This document shows positions 33,193 through 42,194 of a stretch of 57,597 bases of DNA, piece by piece. A program made the translations under genes and the position numbers. The notes beneath the pieces are model-generated. The model was not told the origin of the DNA and ran no database searches. It saw only the letters and a program-made list of their open reading frames with translations. How positions within the stretch are numbered: position 1 is the first letter of the stretch; the number at the start of each line of letters is the position of its first letter. Source of the DNA: Megamonas hypermegale_A (GTDB lineage: Bacteria; Bacillota; Negativicutes; Selenomonadales; Selenomonadaceae); NCBI RefSeq assembly GCF_030371585.1, contig NZ_JAUDCE010000010.1, one strand, 5' to 3'.

Positions 33193-35709
33193 TTATCCTT
33201 GGGTAATCTGTTCATTTACGGCCTCGCTTATTTCCGTGAAGGAAAAATCCAGTTTATCATCAACGCAGTCAACGGTAATCTGCTGATGCTGTTTGATTTT
33301 CTTGCGCAGCAGTTCTTCCGCCAGCGGGTCTTCCAGATAACGCTGTACGGCGCGTTTAAGCGGGCGGGCACCGTAGGCACTGTCCGTGCCGTGTGCCAGC
33401 AGATACTGTTTGGCACTGTCCGTAACGGCGAGTTTTATGCCCATTGCCAGCAGGCGGTTTTCCAGATTGTGCAGCAGAAGGCCGATTATTTCCAGCAGCT
33501 CCTTGTCAGTCAGCGGGTCGAAGATGATGATTTCGTCAATACGGTTTAAAAATTCCGGCTTGAACTGTTTTTTCACTTCTTCCATGACGAGTTTTTTAGC
33601 ATCGCTGTTTGCATTTTCTTCATTATTATTTACAGAGAAACCGAGAGCGGTATTTTTTTGCTTCTGCAATTTGAAAGCACCGGCATTCGATGTCATGATG
33701 ATTACTGTATTTTTGAAATCGGCGGTGCGTCCCTGACTGTCGGTCAGGCGACCGTCTTCGAGCACCTGAAGCAGGATGTTGAAAACATCGGGATGGGCTT
33801 TTTCGATTTCATCGAGCAGGATTACAGCGTACGGTTTGCGGCGGATGGCGTCGGTAAGCTGACCGCCTTCGTCATAGCCGATATAGCCCGGCGGTGCGCC
33901 GACCATGCGCGATACGGTATGTTTTTCCATGTATTCGCTCATGTCGAACCGTATCATAGCCGCTTCGTCGCCGAAAATGGCTTCGGCAAGGGAGCGGGCA
34001 AGTTCCGTCTTGCCGACGCCGGTCGGTCCGAGGAATAAAAATGAGCCGATAGGCCGTTTCGGGTCTTTGAGCCCCGCTCTGGCGCGGCGGATGGCTTTGG
34101 CAACGGCTGATACGCCTTCATTCTGGCCGACGACGCGCTTGTGCATGATATCCTCCATATGGAGCAAGCGGTCGGCTTCTTTGGCCACCAGTTTTTTCAC
34201 CGGAATACCTGTCCATAAGGTGGCGACATCGGCGATATCGTTTTCCGTAACTTCCACCTGCGAGCTGTTCTGTTTTTCCCAGTCCGATTTTACTTCGTAG
34301 AGCTGCTGTTTCAAATTTGCTTCGTTGTCGCGGATTTTGGCGGCAAGTTCGTAGTTCTGTTCGTTTATCGCCTTTTCCTTATCTTTGCGGAGGGCATTCA
34401 GCTGCAGCTCGAGCGAGGTGATGTTGCGCGGACTGGCAACGGTGCTGAGGCGGACTTTGGCGGCGGCTTCGTCCATGAGGTCGATGGCTTTGTCCGGCAA
34501 GAAGCGGTCCGTTATATAGCGGTGCGATATTTTCACGGCGGCTTCAATGGCTTTGTCCGTGATTTTGGCACAATGGAATTTTTCGTATTTGTCGCGGATA
34601 CCCATTAAAATGGAAATGGCATCCTCGACGCTCGGTTCATGCACCATTATCGTCTGGAAACGGCGTTCCAGCGCAGCGTCTTTTTCGATGTACTTTTTGT
34701 ATTCCTTCAGTGTCGTTGCACCGATTACCTGGATTTCGCCGCGCGACAGAGCCGGTTTTAAAATATTGGCGGCATCGAGCGAGCCTTCGCCTGCTCCAGC
34801 GCCGATTAGCGTGTGCATTTCGTCGATAAACAGAATAACGTTTTGCGTTTCGATTATTTCATCGATTACTTTTTTCAGTCGGTCTTCAAATTCGCCGCGG
34901 TATTTTGCTCCAGCGACAAGAGAGGCCATGCTGAGCGATACGACGCGTTTGTTGGCGAGGACTTTCGGCGTCAGCCCCTGAATGAGCCGTTGCGCCAGTC
35001 CTTCCGCTACAGCCGTTTTGCCGACACCCGGTTCACCGATTAGAACGGGATTGTTCTTCGTGCGGCGGCTTAAAATCTGAATGACGCGCTCGATTTCGCG
35101 GTTGCGGCCGATGACGGGGTCGATTTTATTGTTTTTCGCCAGCTCGTTCAAATCGCGTCCGTATTTGTCGAGTAGCGGCGTAGCAGACTGCGGCGCTTGG
35201 GTGTACGTTTTTTCCGCAGACGAAACTGTTTCTTCATCACTGTCGTCGTTATCGTTGTCATCATTGCCGTTTTCATTGAGCAAATCCAGCACGGCGGAAT
35301 GAATGATGTCAAGGTCGGCGCCGAGAGAAATCAGTATCTGTGAGGCGATATTCTCTTTATCACTGACGATGCCGAGCAGGATGTGTTCAGCGCCGATATA
35401 GTCGTGCGATAAAATCTGCGCTTCTTTAACGGCAAGTTCCAGCGTCTCTTTCGCATCCGGCGTGTAGCCGATTTCATGAATGTAGTAATCGTCATAATCC
35501 TGCGACGGCGCTATATCGTGCACCCGCTGGCGCAGGCTGTACAAATCAATGCCCAGCGAGGACAGAGCTTTGGCAGCGATACTGTTTCCTTCGTGCAGAA
35601 GTCCCAAAAGCAGATGTTCCGTGCCGACGTAATTGTGTTTTAGATGTCTGGCTTCATATTGCGCCAGTTTCAATACTTTTATCGCGTTTTGTGTAAAACG
35701 TCTTTGCAT
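33193..35709 (-). CDS. clpC: Clp protease ATP-binding subunit ClpC
   Basis: An 838-residue Hsp100 unfoldase that feeds ClpP. It has a double Clp N-domain (about residues 1-145), Walker A GEPGVGKTA in D1 (about 215), a middle region with a UVR motif (KEKAINEQNYELAAKIRD, about 425), and GPTGVGKTE in D2 (about 545). McsB-phosphorylated proteins are its usual targets. It is the last gene of ctsR-mcsA-mcsB-clpC and should be repressed by CtsR at the 37837-37865 promoter. Confidence 0.95.
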   Translation of the reverse strand: MQRRFTQNAIKVLKLAQYEARHLKHNYVGTEHLLLGLLHEGNSIAAKALSSLGIDLYSLRQRVHDIAPSQDYDDYYIHEIGYTPDAKETLELAVKEAQILSHDYIGAEHILLGIVSDKENIASQILISLGADLDIIHSAVLDLLNENGNDDNDNDDSDEETVSSAEKTYTQAPQSATPLLDKYGRDLNELAKNNKIDPVIGRNREIERVIQILSRRTKNNPVLIGEPGVGKTAVAEGLAQRLIQGLTPKVLANKRVVSLSMASLVAGAKYRGEFEDRLKKVIDEIIETQNVILFIDEMHTLIGAGAGEGSLDAANILKPALSRGEIQVIGATTLKEYKKYIEKDAALERRFQTIMVHEPSVEDAISILMGIRDKYEKFHCAKITDKAIEAAVKISHRYITDRFLPDKAIDLMDEAAAKVRLSTVASPRNITSLELQLNALRKDKEKAINEQNYELAAKIRDNEANLKQQLYEVKSDWEKQNSSQVEVTENDIADVATLWTGIPVKKLVAKEADRLLHMEDIMHKRVVGQNEGVSAVAKAIRRARAGLKDPKRPIGSFLFLGPTGVGKTELARSLAEAIFGDEAAMIRFDMSEYMEKHTVSRMVGAPPGYIGYDEGGQLTDAIRRKPYAVILLDEIEKAHPDVFNILLQVLEDGRLTDSQGRTADFKNTVIIMTSNAGAFKLQKQKNTALGFSVNNNEENANSDAKKLVMEEVKKQFKPEFLNRIDEIIIFDPLTDKELLEIIGLLLHNLENRLLAMGIKLAVTDSAKQYLLAHGTDSAYGARPLKRAVQRYLEDPLAEELLRKKIKQHQQITVDCVDDKLDFSFTEISEAVNEQITQG

Positions 35710-35711
35710 AA

Positions 35712-36785
35712 CTATTCCTTTCTATTTTGCAGGCCGGTAAATATTTTTCTGATTACGGCGGCGCGTTGTTTTTCGATTTCCTGCGGCGACATGTTTTCCG
35801 TTTCGTTCAGGTTTTGCAGATAATTTTTCTGTCCGGCGATTAAAAGCAGATTTAAAATATCCGCCTGCGTTTCGTCGATGATGTTCATATCCACGCCGAG
35901 ACGCACTTTGCTGACGAGATTGAGCATTTCGTGCTGGGAAATGGAATGGGCGTATTTCAATATGCCGAATGAGCGCCATACTCTGTTTTCCAGCTTATCG
36001 TGCGAATAGCTCAAGAGCGCCTTGCGCGCATCGTGTTCATGCGAGATAATTTCCTGCACGGTGGCGGACAGATTGTCGATTAATTCCTGTTCCTTGAAGC
36101 CGAGTGTCAGCTGATTGGACGTCTGGAAAATATTGCCCAGGCTGTCTTCGCCGAACAGACCGCGGATGGCCATGCCGAGCTGCGGCGAAATGTTGATGAT
36201 TTTGGAAATCTGCTGCGTCATGACGAGCGCAGGCAGATGAAGTAGTACGCTTGCCCGCAGTCCCGTGCCGAGATTGGTCGGGCAGGCGGTGAGATAGCCC
36301 ATTTTTTCGTCGAAGGCAATGTTCAGATAAGCTTCGATAGCGTCGTCGATGGCAAATGCCGTTTGCAGGCAGCTGTTTAAATCAAGTCCCGGCGCCATGC
36401 ACTGAATGCGCAGATGGTCGTCCTCGTTCACCATGATGCTGACGGACAGATCATCGCTTAAAATGACAAGGCGGTTTTCAGGGCTGTCAATCAGTTTCTG
36501 GCTGATGAGAAATTTTTCCGCCAGTACATTTTGCTGCAGCCGGTTTAATTTATCTATTTCCAGATAATCAAAATGAAGACCCGTTGCCGTTTCAATCGCC
36601 GGTATCAGGCGCAGTATAAGTTCTTTGACCTGAATTAAATCGGCGTGTTTGGCACGGTTGGGAAACGGAATGTTTTTCAGATTGCGCGCCAGGCGGATGC
36701 GGCTGGCAAGCGCGATATCACTGTGTTTGCCCGCAGTGTTGAGCCAGGCAAGGCTCGGGTCGGTAAATAAAGCCGTATTAGTCAT
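35712..36785 (-). CDS. mcsB: Protein arginine kinase McsB
   Basis: A 357-residue phosphagen-kinase-like enzyme that phosphorylates arginines to mark proteins for ClpCP. SRIRLARNLKNIPFP (about residues 29-43) and the central NEDDHLRIQ and GLRASVLLHLP stretches match the guanido-kinase active site. It ends 2 bases before the clpC start codon and overlaps mcsA by 8 bases, so all are tightly coupled. Confidence 0.94.
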   Translation of the reverse strand: MTNTALFTDPSLAWLNTAGKHSDIALASRIRLARNLKNIPFPNRAKHADLIQVKELILRLIPAIETATGLHFDYLEIDKLNRLQQNVLAEKFLISQKLIDSPENRLVILSDDLSVSIMVNEDDHLRIQCMAPGLDLNSCLQTAFAIDDAIEAYLNIAFDEKMGYLTACPTNLGTGLRASVLLHLPALVMTQQISKIINISPQLGMAIRGLFGEDSLGNIFQTSNQLTLGFKEQELIDNLSATVQEIISHEHDARKALLSYSHDKLENRVWRSFGILKYAHSISQHEMLNLVSKVRLGVDMNIIDETQADILNLLLIAGQKNYLQNLNETENMSPQEIEKQRAAVIRKIFTGLQNRKE

Positions 36786-37332
36786 TCATATCACCTGCCT
36801 GTTCTTTATGCAGATTGGTATTCAACTGATTTTCCAGAAGTTTGATGCGGTCGCGCAGAACGGCAGCCTGTTCATATTCTTCTTCATTGATGTATTCCTT
36901 GATTTTCTGGCGCAGGGCGGCGATTTCCTGTTTAAGACCCAAAGTACCGCCGGCGCGGCGCGGAATTTTGCCGATATGGTTGCTGTAGCCGTGAATGCGG
37001 CGCAAAAACGGTTCAAGACGCGCAGCAAATGTTTTATAGCAGACGCTGCAGCCGATTTTGCCGGTGCGTTTAAAATCATTGTACGTCATCTGGCAATTCG
37101 GGCAGGTCAGTTCCGGTTTCAGCTTTACCGGTTTGGCTTCATTGCCGCTATTTGTTTCGTGGTTGAAAATTCCCGACAGAAAATCATTAATCGAGAAAAT
37201 ATTGTTTTTCTCCGTGAGCAGACCGAGTTTCAGCGCACAGCTTTCGCACAGATGGTGCTCGACCTGGCCCTGACTTGTCAGCTCCGTTATATAAATGCTG
37301 GCTTCGTTTTTATTGCATTTATCACACAGCAT
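36778..37332 (-). CDS. mcsA: McsA, activator of McsB
   Basis: A 184-residue zinc protein with CxxC pairs at the start (CDKC, CESC) and middle (CPNC, CSVC), and a C-terminal UVR motif (YINEEEYEQAAVLRDRI). McsA activates McsB and senses thiol and metal stress. It lies 17 bases after ctsR and overlaps mcsB. Confidence 0.92.
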   Translation of the reverse strand: MLCDKCNKNEASIYITELTSQGQVEHHLCESCALKLGLLTEKNNIFSINDFLSGIFNHETNSGNEAKPVKLKPELTCPNCQMTYNDFKRTGKIGCSVCYKTFAARLEPFLRRIHGYSNHIGKIPRRAGGTLGLKQEIAALRQKIKEYINEEEYEQAAVLRDRIKLLENQLNTNLHKEQAGDMND

Positions 37333-37349
37333 AATAATCCTCCTTTTGA

Positions 37350-37796
37350 CTACGCAAAGTTTGCCAATGTTAAAATAAGCGACTTCATAAGCTCGGCTCT
37401 GTCTTCCGGCTCGAGCTTGTCGAAAACGACGGAAAGCGTCTGCAACATTAAAGCAGCTTCGCGTTTTTTAATGATTTCACGTTTATACAGATAGTGAACG
37501 ATATTTTTGAAATCTTCGAATGATGTTTTGATATTTATTTTGGCTAAAATATCCTGATAAATTAAATCCTGCAGCGGTACTCTGCCAATGCGGATAAATC
37601 CGCCGAGACCGCGGCGTGATTCCACGACAAAGCCTTTGTCCTGAGTGAAGCGTGTGCTCAAGACGTAGCTTATCTGCGAAGGTGCGCAGGAAATTTCATC
37701 GGCAATATCTGAGCGTTTAAGTTCCACTTTACGGTTTTGCTCCGCCGCCAGCCGACGTAAGATGTAATCTTCAATTAAATCAGCTATATTGCTCAT
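37350..37796 (-). CDS. ctsR: Transcriptional repressor CtsR
   Basis: A 148-residue class III heat-shock repressor. A winged-helix DNA-binding domain (about residues 1-70; KRSDIADEISCAPSQISYVL, then the glycine-rich wing RRGLGGFIRIGRV) is followed by the dimerisation/McsB-sensing domain. ATG at 37796 follows AAGGTG; a GTG at 37805 overlaps that site. It is the first gene of the operon, directly below its own operator. Confidence 0.93.
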   Translation of the reverse strand: MSNIADLIEDYILRRLAAEQNRKVELKRSDIADEISCAPSQISYVLSTRFTQDKGFVVESRRGLGGFIRIGRVPLQDLIYQDILAKINIKTSFEDFKNIVHYLYKREIIKKREAALMLQTLSVVFDKLEPEDRAELMKSLILTLANFA

Positions 37797-37836
37797 AATT
37801 ATCACCTTTACTTTGATTATTTTAATTGTTAATTAT

Positions 37837-37865
37837 ATTATAGTTTGACTTTTTGACATTAGCAA
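37837..37865 (-). promoter_or_regulatory. ctsR promoter with embedded CtsR-like operator
   Basis: Minus strand TTGCTA (37860-37865) and TATAAT (37837-37842), spacer 17. The spacer itself holds a direct repeat GTCAAAAAGTCAAA. CtsR boxes are tandem GTCAAA heptads, normally with a 10-base period; here the period is 8. Confidence 0.65.
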
Positions 37866-37904
37866 GGTTTATTTTATGGAGCAGATTAATTAATATAGAA
37901 GAAA

Positions 37905-37944
37905 TAAAAAAGATACCCAATAACGAAGCGTTATCAAGTATCTT
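37905..37944 (-). terminator. Terminator of the HlyD-type gene
   Basis: On the minus strand AAGATAC..ATAACG pairs with CGTTAT..GTATCTT, followed by TTTTTTAT. Confidence 0.75.
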
Positions 37945-37980
37945 TAAGCTTTTCAGCTGGCACAGCAGGTCAGTTTATAT

Positions 37981-38997
37981 TTATTTATCCAGCGTGATTT
38001 TTGCCTGAACCGTGCTGCCTGGCGTAACTTTATCTATCATATCGTCAGGAAATGAAATTCTGGCGGCAGTAATAAGGCTGTTATTACTGTCGTCGGTATG
38101 CGTAACTTCCAAAACAGTACCGGTTAAATTCAAATCATCAACAGTATAATTGACGAATTGACCGGGATGAACCTTGTTGTACTGTTCTTCCGTCAGCGGC
38201 GCTTCTACCCAGAGATTTTTCGTATTGCCGATATTAAGAAAAACGTCGTTTTCTTTCAGACTGTCGCCCTGTTTGAAATCGGTAAGATAAACAATGCCGC
38301 TGACCGGCGCAGTGATATCGGCGTAATTTTTATCGGATTGAGCCTGCTTGAGGGCAGCCTGTGCCTGTTCGAGCTGTACCTGCGCACTGGCAAGAGCTTC
38401 GGAAAGTTCTTTGGACGGCGCGGACGAAACTTCCTGCGTTACTTGGCGCGGTGCACTGGCTGCGCTTAAAGCGGCCTGAGCTGCGGAATATTCAGATTGG
38501 GCTTCCGTGTATTGCGTTGCGCTTACGGCACCGATGGAGTACAGTTTGCTCATTTTCTGCGCTTGAGCGGCAGCAGCGTCAACGCGTGCCTGAGCAGCGG
38601 CGATATCACCGGCGGACGGCGCGGCGCTTACTACGGTCTGTGACGTGACGGAATTTTTAATCTGCTGTTCCAGATTATCATAATTGGCCTGAGCTTCGTC
38701 GCAGGCTTTTTGCAGTGCTTCTATCTGCTGCGGTGTAGTGATTACTTTGACTTTGGCAATTACCTGTCCGGCTTCGACCTTATCACCGTCGTTGACAAGA
38801 ATTTCCGTCAGCGTTCCGTCCGACTGGGAGCTGACATGAACAACGGAGCTTGTCAGTTTGGCATCAGGAATATCCAGTACAGATTTGGCTTCGTTCCATT
38901 TGAAAATGCCGAATACCAAAACAGCGGCGATAACAAGAATTAAGGGCAGGCTGTAGCGTATTACGGGTTTAATCTTTTCAGTAATATCTGTTTCCAA
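37981..38997 (-). CDS. HlyD-family periplasmic adaptor
   Basis: A 338-residue membrane-fusion protein of an efflux or secretion system. One membrane anchor (about residues 14-31), a lipoyl half-motif (SQSDGTLTEILVNDGDKVEAGQVIAKV), a long Ala/Gln-rich alpha-helical hairpin (about 90-215), the second lipoyl half (ITAPVSGIVYLTDFKQGDSL) and a beta-barrel domain are seen. It resembles EmrA. No EmrB-like pump, ABC subunit or outer-membrane channel is adjacent; it probably works with a pump encoded elsewhere. Confidence 0.82.
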   Translation of the reverse strand: METDITEKIKPVIRYSLPLILVIAAVLVFGIFKWNEAKSVLDIPDAKLTSSVVHVSSQSDGTLTEILVNDGDKVEAGQVIAKVKVITTPQQIEALQKACDEAQANYDNLEQQIKNSVTSQTVVSAAPSAGDIAAAQARVDAAAAQAQKMSKLYSIGAVSATQYTEAQSEYSAAQAALSAASAPRQVTQEVSSAPSKELSEALASAQVQLEQAQAALKQAQSDKNYADITAPVSGIVYLTDFKQGDSLKENDVFLNIGNTKNLWVEAPLTEEQYNKVHPGQFVNYTVDDLNLTGTVLEVTHTDDSNNSLITAARISFPDDMIDKVTPGSTVQAKITLDK

Positions 38998-39109
38998 AAT
39001 AAAATCCTCCTAACATCTTTCGCAAAAGGAAAGTATGCATAATTCTTTTCAATTAAGTATAAAAATAGCACAAAAAAAAGAAATATACAAGCAAAGAGGA
39101 TTTTTTTAA

Positions 39110-39964
39110 TCAATATTTAATTATCATGGCGCGGACGACGTTCGGGATATCGTACTGGCGTTTTCCGGCACCGACACCTACTTTTTCAATGGTGAAATTT
39201 TCCGGCAGAACGTCATCTGTTTTGATGGCGGCAATGATGGCTGCACCGGTCGGTGTTATGAATTCGCCTTTTGCTCCGGTGAAATGCAGTTTCAGGTTGT
39301 GCGCGCTGGCAATATTCACTACAGCCGGAACGGGAATAGGGATGGCTCCGTGCTGACAGTTGACAAAGCCTTTGCCTTCGGAGAGCGGCGAGCAGGCAAC
39401 TTTGGTGATGTTCAGTTTATCCAGACAGATTGCAGCGGCTGCAATATCGACGATAGAGTCGACGGCTCCGACTTCGTGAAAATGGACGTTTTCCACAGTC
39501 GTGCCGTGCGCTTTGGCTTCCGCTTCGGCGATTATCTGGAAAATCTTACGGGCGATGGCTTTGGCGTTATCCGTAAGCTGGGAATTATCAATGATTGCCG
39601 TGATATCACTCAGATTTCTGTGTTCATGGTGATGATGGTGATGTGTTTCATTATGTTCTTCATGTGTATGATGTTCATGTGCATGGCCGTGCTCATGCTC
39701 GTGTCCATGTTCATGGTGATGATTTTCTTCATATAAATATTCCATGTCGTGGTCATGGTTGTCTATATCCAAAATGACGTTGAAATCACAGGCATCCAGC
39801 GCCATTTTTTTTACCCGGCTGATATTTATTTTGTATCCTTCCAGCGGCAAGGTCTGTAAATTGCTGAGCAAATAATCCGTTTCCACGCCCAAATCGAGCA
39901 GTGAAGCGACGAACATGTCGCCGCTGATACCGGCGTAGCATTCCAAATATAACATCTGTTCCAT
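39110..39964 (-). CDS. larC: Nickel-pincer cofactor protein LarC, N-terminal part
   Basis: A 284-residue protein. LYLECYAGISGDMFVASLLDLG at the start (read as two segments) and the central HFHEVGAVDSIVDI match LarC (formerly DUF111), which inserts nickel into the pincer cofactor of lactate racemase. A histidine-rich insert (about residues 76-115) is probably a nickel store. The frame stops at IIKY, where full LarC proteins continue with about 130 more residues (LarC2). In Lactobacillus, LarC1 and LarC2 are joined by a programmed frameshift; here only about 110 bases follow before the next gene, so no LarC2 is present. No larA, larB or larE is nearby. Confidence 0.8.
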   Translation of the reverse strand: MEQMLYLECYAGISGDMFVASLLDLGVETDYLLSNLQTLPLEGYKINISRVKKMALDACDFNVILDIDNHDHDMEYLYEENHHHEHGHEHEHGHAHEHHTHEEHNETHHHHHHEHRNLSDITAIIDNSQLTDNAKAIARKIFQIIAEAEAKAHGTTVENVHFHEVGAVDSIVDIAAAAICLDKLNITKVACSPLSEGKGFVNCQHGAIPIPVPAVVNIASAHNLKLHFTGAKGEFITPTGAAIIAAIKTDDVLPENFTIEKVGVGAGKRQYDIPNVVRAMIIKY

Positions 39965-40037
39965 ATGAAAACCCCTTTTTTATTTATTGTAATTTATTTT
40001 AACTCTTGGAGTGAACTTCATGTCAAGTTTTCGGCAT

Positions 40038-40066
40038 AAAAAAAGACCTGACAATCTGTCAGGTCG
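40038..40066 (-). terminator. Terminator downstream of tRNA-Arg
   Basis: GACCTGAC (40045-40052) and GTCAGGTC (40058-40065), with a T-run on the minus strand. Confidence 0.8.
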
Positions 40067-40077
40067 TATTTGCAAAA

Positions 40078-40154
40078 TGGTGCGTCCAGCAGGATTCGAA
40101 CCTGCGACCGCACGCTTAGAAGGCGTGTGCTCTATCCAGCTGAGCTATGGGCGC
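40078..40154 (-). tRNA. tRNA-Arg (UCU)
   Basis: Minus strand. The anticodon loop contains TCT, the T-loop is TTCGAAT, and CCA is encoded; 77 bases. The acceptor stem GCGCCCA / TGGACGC has one C-A mismatch at pair 4-69; all other pairs are Watson-Crick. Confidence 0.92.
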
Positions 40155-40248
40155 ATGTCTCAATGGAGCAATCTCTCTTGAGAACATTTAATATTATAGC
40201 GATATCAGTATGATTTGTCAATACTTATTTTCAAATTTTTTATTTTTA

Positions 40249-41610
40249 TCAGTTTGTCAGACTGCGGACAGGAGCCGGAATGCGGCCGCCGCGGGCGATG
40301 AAGGCGTCGGAGCTGTATTCGCTGCGGACTTTCACAATCGGGCAGTAGCCGAGAAGACCGCCGAAATTTACCGTGTCGCCGATTTTTTTGCCCGGAACAG
40401 GAATGATGCGGACAGCTGTCGTTTTGTTATTAATCATGCCGATAGCCGCTTCGTCGGCGATGATGCCGGAAATCGTGGAAGCAGGCGTATCACCGGCAAC
40501 GGCAATCATGTCGAGACCGACGGAGCATACGCACGTCATGGCTTCCAGTTTTTCGATGGAGAGGCTGCCGCGCGCCACTGCATCAATCATGCCGGCATCT
40601 TCGCTCACCGGAATGAATGCGCCGCTCAGACCGCCGACATGGGACGAAGCCATAAGACCGCCTTTTTTAACGGCGTCGTTTAAGAGGGCAAGCGCTGCCG
40701 TCGTACCCGGAGCACCGCAGCTTTCCAGACCCATTTCTTCGAGAATATGCGCTACGCTGTCGCCTACAGCCGGTGTCGGAGCTAGCGACAGGTCGATAAT
40801 GCCGAACTGCACGCCGAGACGGCGGGAAGCTTCTTTGGCTACGAGCTGGCCGACGCGCGTGATTTTGAAGGCCGTCTTTTTAATCGTTTCGGCAACTTCG
40901 GTGAAATCAGCACCTTTCAGACCTTCGAGTGCGTGTTTTACAACGCCCGGGCCGCTGACGCCGACGCTTACAACTTTTTCCGCTTCGCTCACGCCGTGGA
41001 AAGCGCCTGCCATGAACGGATTATCGCCGGGAGCATTGGCAAAGATGACGAGTTTGGCACAGCCGATAGCTTCGCGGTCGCGCGTCAGTTCCGCCGTGCG
41101 TTTTACAATTTCACCCATTTCGCGCACGCAGTCCATGTTGATGCCGGCTTTCGTCGAGCCCAGGTTTACGGATGAGCAGACCAAATCCGTTACAGTAAGT
41201 GCCTGCGGAATGGAATTTATCAAAATGCGGTCGCCGTTTGTGTAGCCTTTTTCCACGAGAGCGGAAAAGCCGCCGATAAAGTCGATGCCGATTTCCTTGG
41301 CTGCTCTGTCCATTGCTTCAGCCACCGGTACGTATGTATCCGTTTTGCAGGCTTCGGCCGCGATGGCAATCGGCGTTACGGAAACGCGCTTGTTAATGAT
41401 AGGAATACCGTATTCGCTGGCGATGTCTTCGCCCGTTTTTACCAGAAATTCACCTGATTTGGTGATTTTATCGTAAACATTGTCGCAGAACTGTTTCAAA
41501 TTCGGATGAGCGCAGTCTCTGAGGCTTAAACCGAGAGTGATGGTGCGCACGTCCAGTTTGTTTTCCGTTATCATGCGATTAGTTTCTAAGATATCATTTA
41601 CTGTAATCAC
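40249..41610 (-). CDS. UPF0210 (PFL-family) protein
   Basis: A 453-residue protein of the UPF0210/DUF711 family, typically annotated as PFL family protein because of distant likeness to glycyl-radical enzymes. The biochemical role is unknown. It has the family's GxxVSVTPIAIA and the long glycine-rich GGLSGAFIPVSEDAGM stretch. It starts with GTG at 41610 behind GGAGG. It follows the ACT-domain gene by 27 bases; the UPF0237-UPF0210 pair is conserved in Firmicutes, which suggests a functional link. Confidence 0.85.
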   Translation of the reverse strand: MITVNDILETNRMITENKLDVRTITLGLSLRDCAHPNLKQFCDNVYDKITKSGEFLVKTGEDIASEYGIPIINKRVSVTPIAIAAEACKTDTYVPVAEAMDRAAKEIGIDFIGGFSALVEKGYTNGDRILINSIPQALTVTDLVCSSVNLGSTKAGINMDCVREMGEIVKRTAELTRDREAIGCAKLVIFANAPGDNPFMAGAFHGVSEAEKVVSVGVSGPGVVKHALEGLKGADFTEVAETIKKTAFKITRVGQLVAKEASRRLGVQFGIIDLSLAPTPAVGDSVAHILEEMGLESCGAPGTTAALALLNDAVKKGGLMASSHVGGLSGAFIPVSEDAGMIDAVARGSLSIEKLEAMTCVCSVGLDMIAVAGDTPASTISGIIADEAAIGMINNKTTAVRIIPVPGKKIGDTVNFGGLLGYCPIVKVRSEYSSDAFIARGGRIPAPVRSLTN

Positions 41611-41637
41611 GAAAGTTCCTCCAAATATTTTTTTATC

Positions 41638-41907
41638 TTAAATAGTGTGCATAGCGTTGAAAATTTCTTCGTGCTGAACTTTGATGTCCACTTTCAGTTC
41701 AGCGCCTTTTTCTTTGAGAACTTTTTGCAGGTCCTGTAATTTGATATCTTTGTCGTTCATTTCCGCAATCAGCACCATGTTGAAAAATCCGTTCATGATA
41801 TTCTGATTGATGCTGATGATATTTACGTTATTTTCCGCCAGAACACTGCTTACCGTAGCGATAATGCCCACGCGGTCCTTACCTACAACTGTTACAACAA
41901 GTTTCAT
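41638..41907 (-). CDS. ACT-domain protein, UPF0237
   Basis: An 89-residue single ACT domain (KLVVTVVGKDRVGIIATVSSVL, read as start plus helix). ACT domains sense amino acids or other small ligands. It is of the GcvR-like UPF0237 type, always beside UPF0210. The ligand is unknown. ATG at 41907 follows AAGGGG. Confidence 0.87.
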   Translation of the reverse strand: MKLVVTVVGKDRVGIIATVSSVLAENNVNIISINQNIMNGFFNMVLIAEMNDKDIKLQDLQKVLKEKGAELKVDIKVQHEEIFNAMHTI

Positions 41908-42041
41908 TTGCCCAATCCCCTTAATTAAAATTTAATCTGAAATATACTGTTACCGATTTTAATGTAACACTGATATTATATCATTAATAGATTTATTGTG
42001 CTATTGTTTTGCTAAGAATACATTCTATATGTATAATAATC

Positions 42042-42164
42042 TATTGTGCTAATTGATTTTCCCAAGCAGTATAATAGTTTATATTTAGTGAGGTTAAGTG
42101 ACAACATCGAACGAATATAAACTATTATACTGCTGGCTACAGGCTCGATGTTTTACTAGCACAA
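42042..42164 (-). repeat. Palindromic repeat family, copy 10
   Basis: Reverse orientation. Ends TATTGTGCTAATTGA / TACTAGCACAA. The perfect 21-bp stem is 42065-42085 with 42114-42134. It lies between divergent genes; the rest of the 41908-42194 gap is A+T-rich. Confidence 0.88.
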
Positions 42165-42194
42165 CTAATATAATAACAAAAGGGAGGTTTGCTT

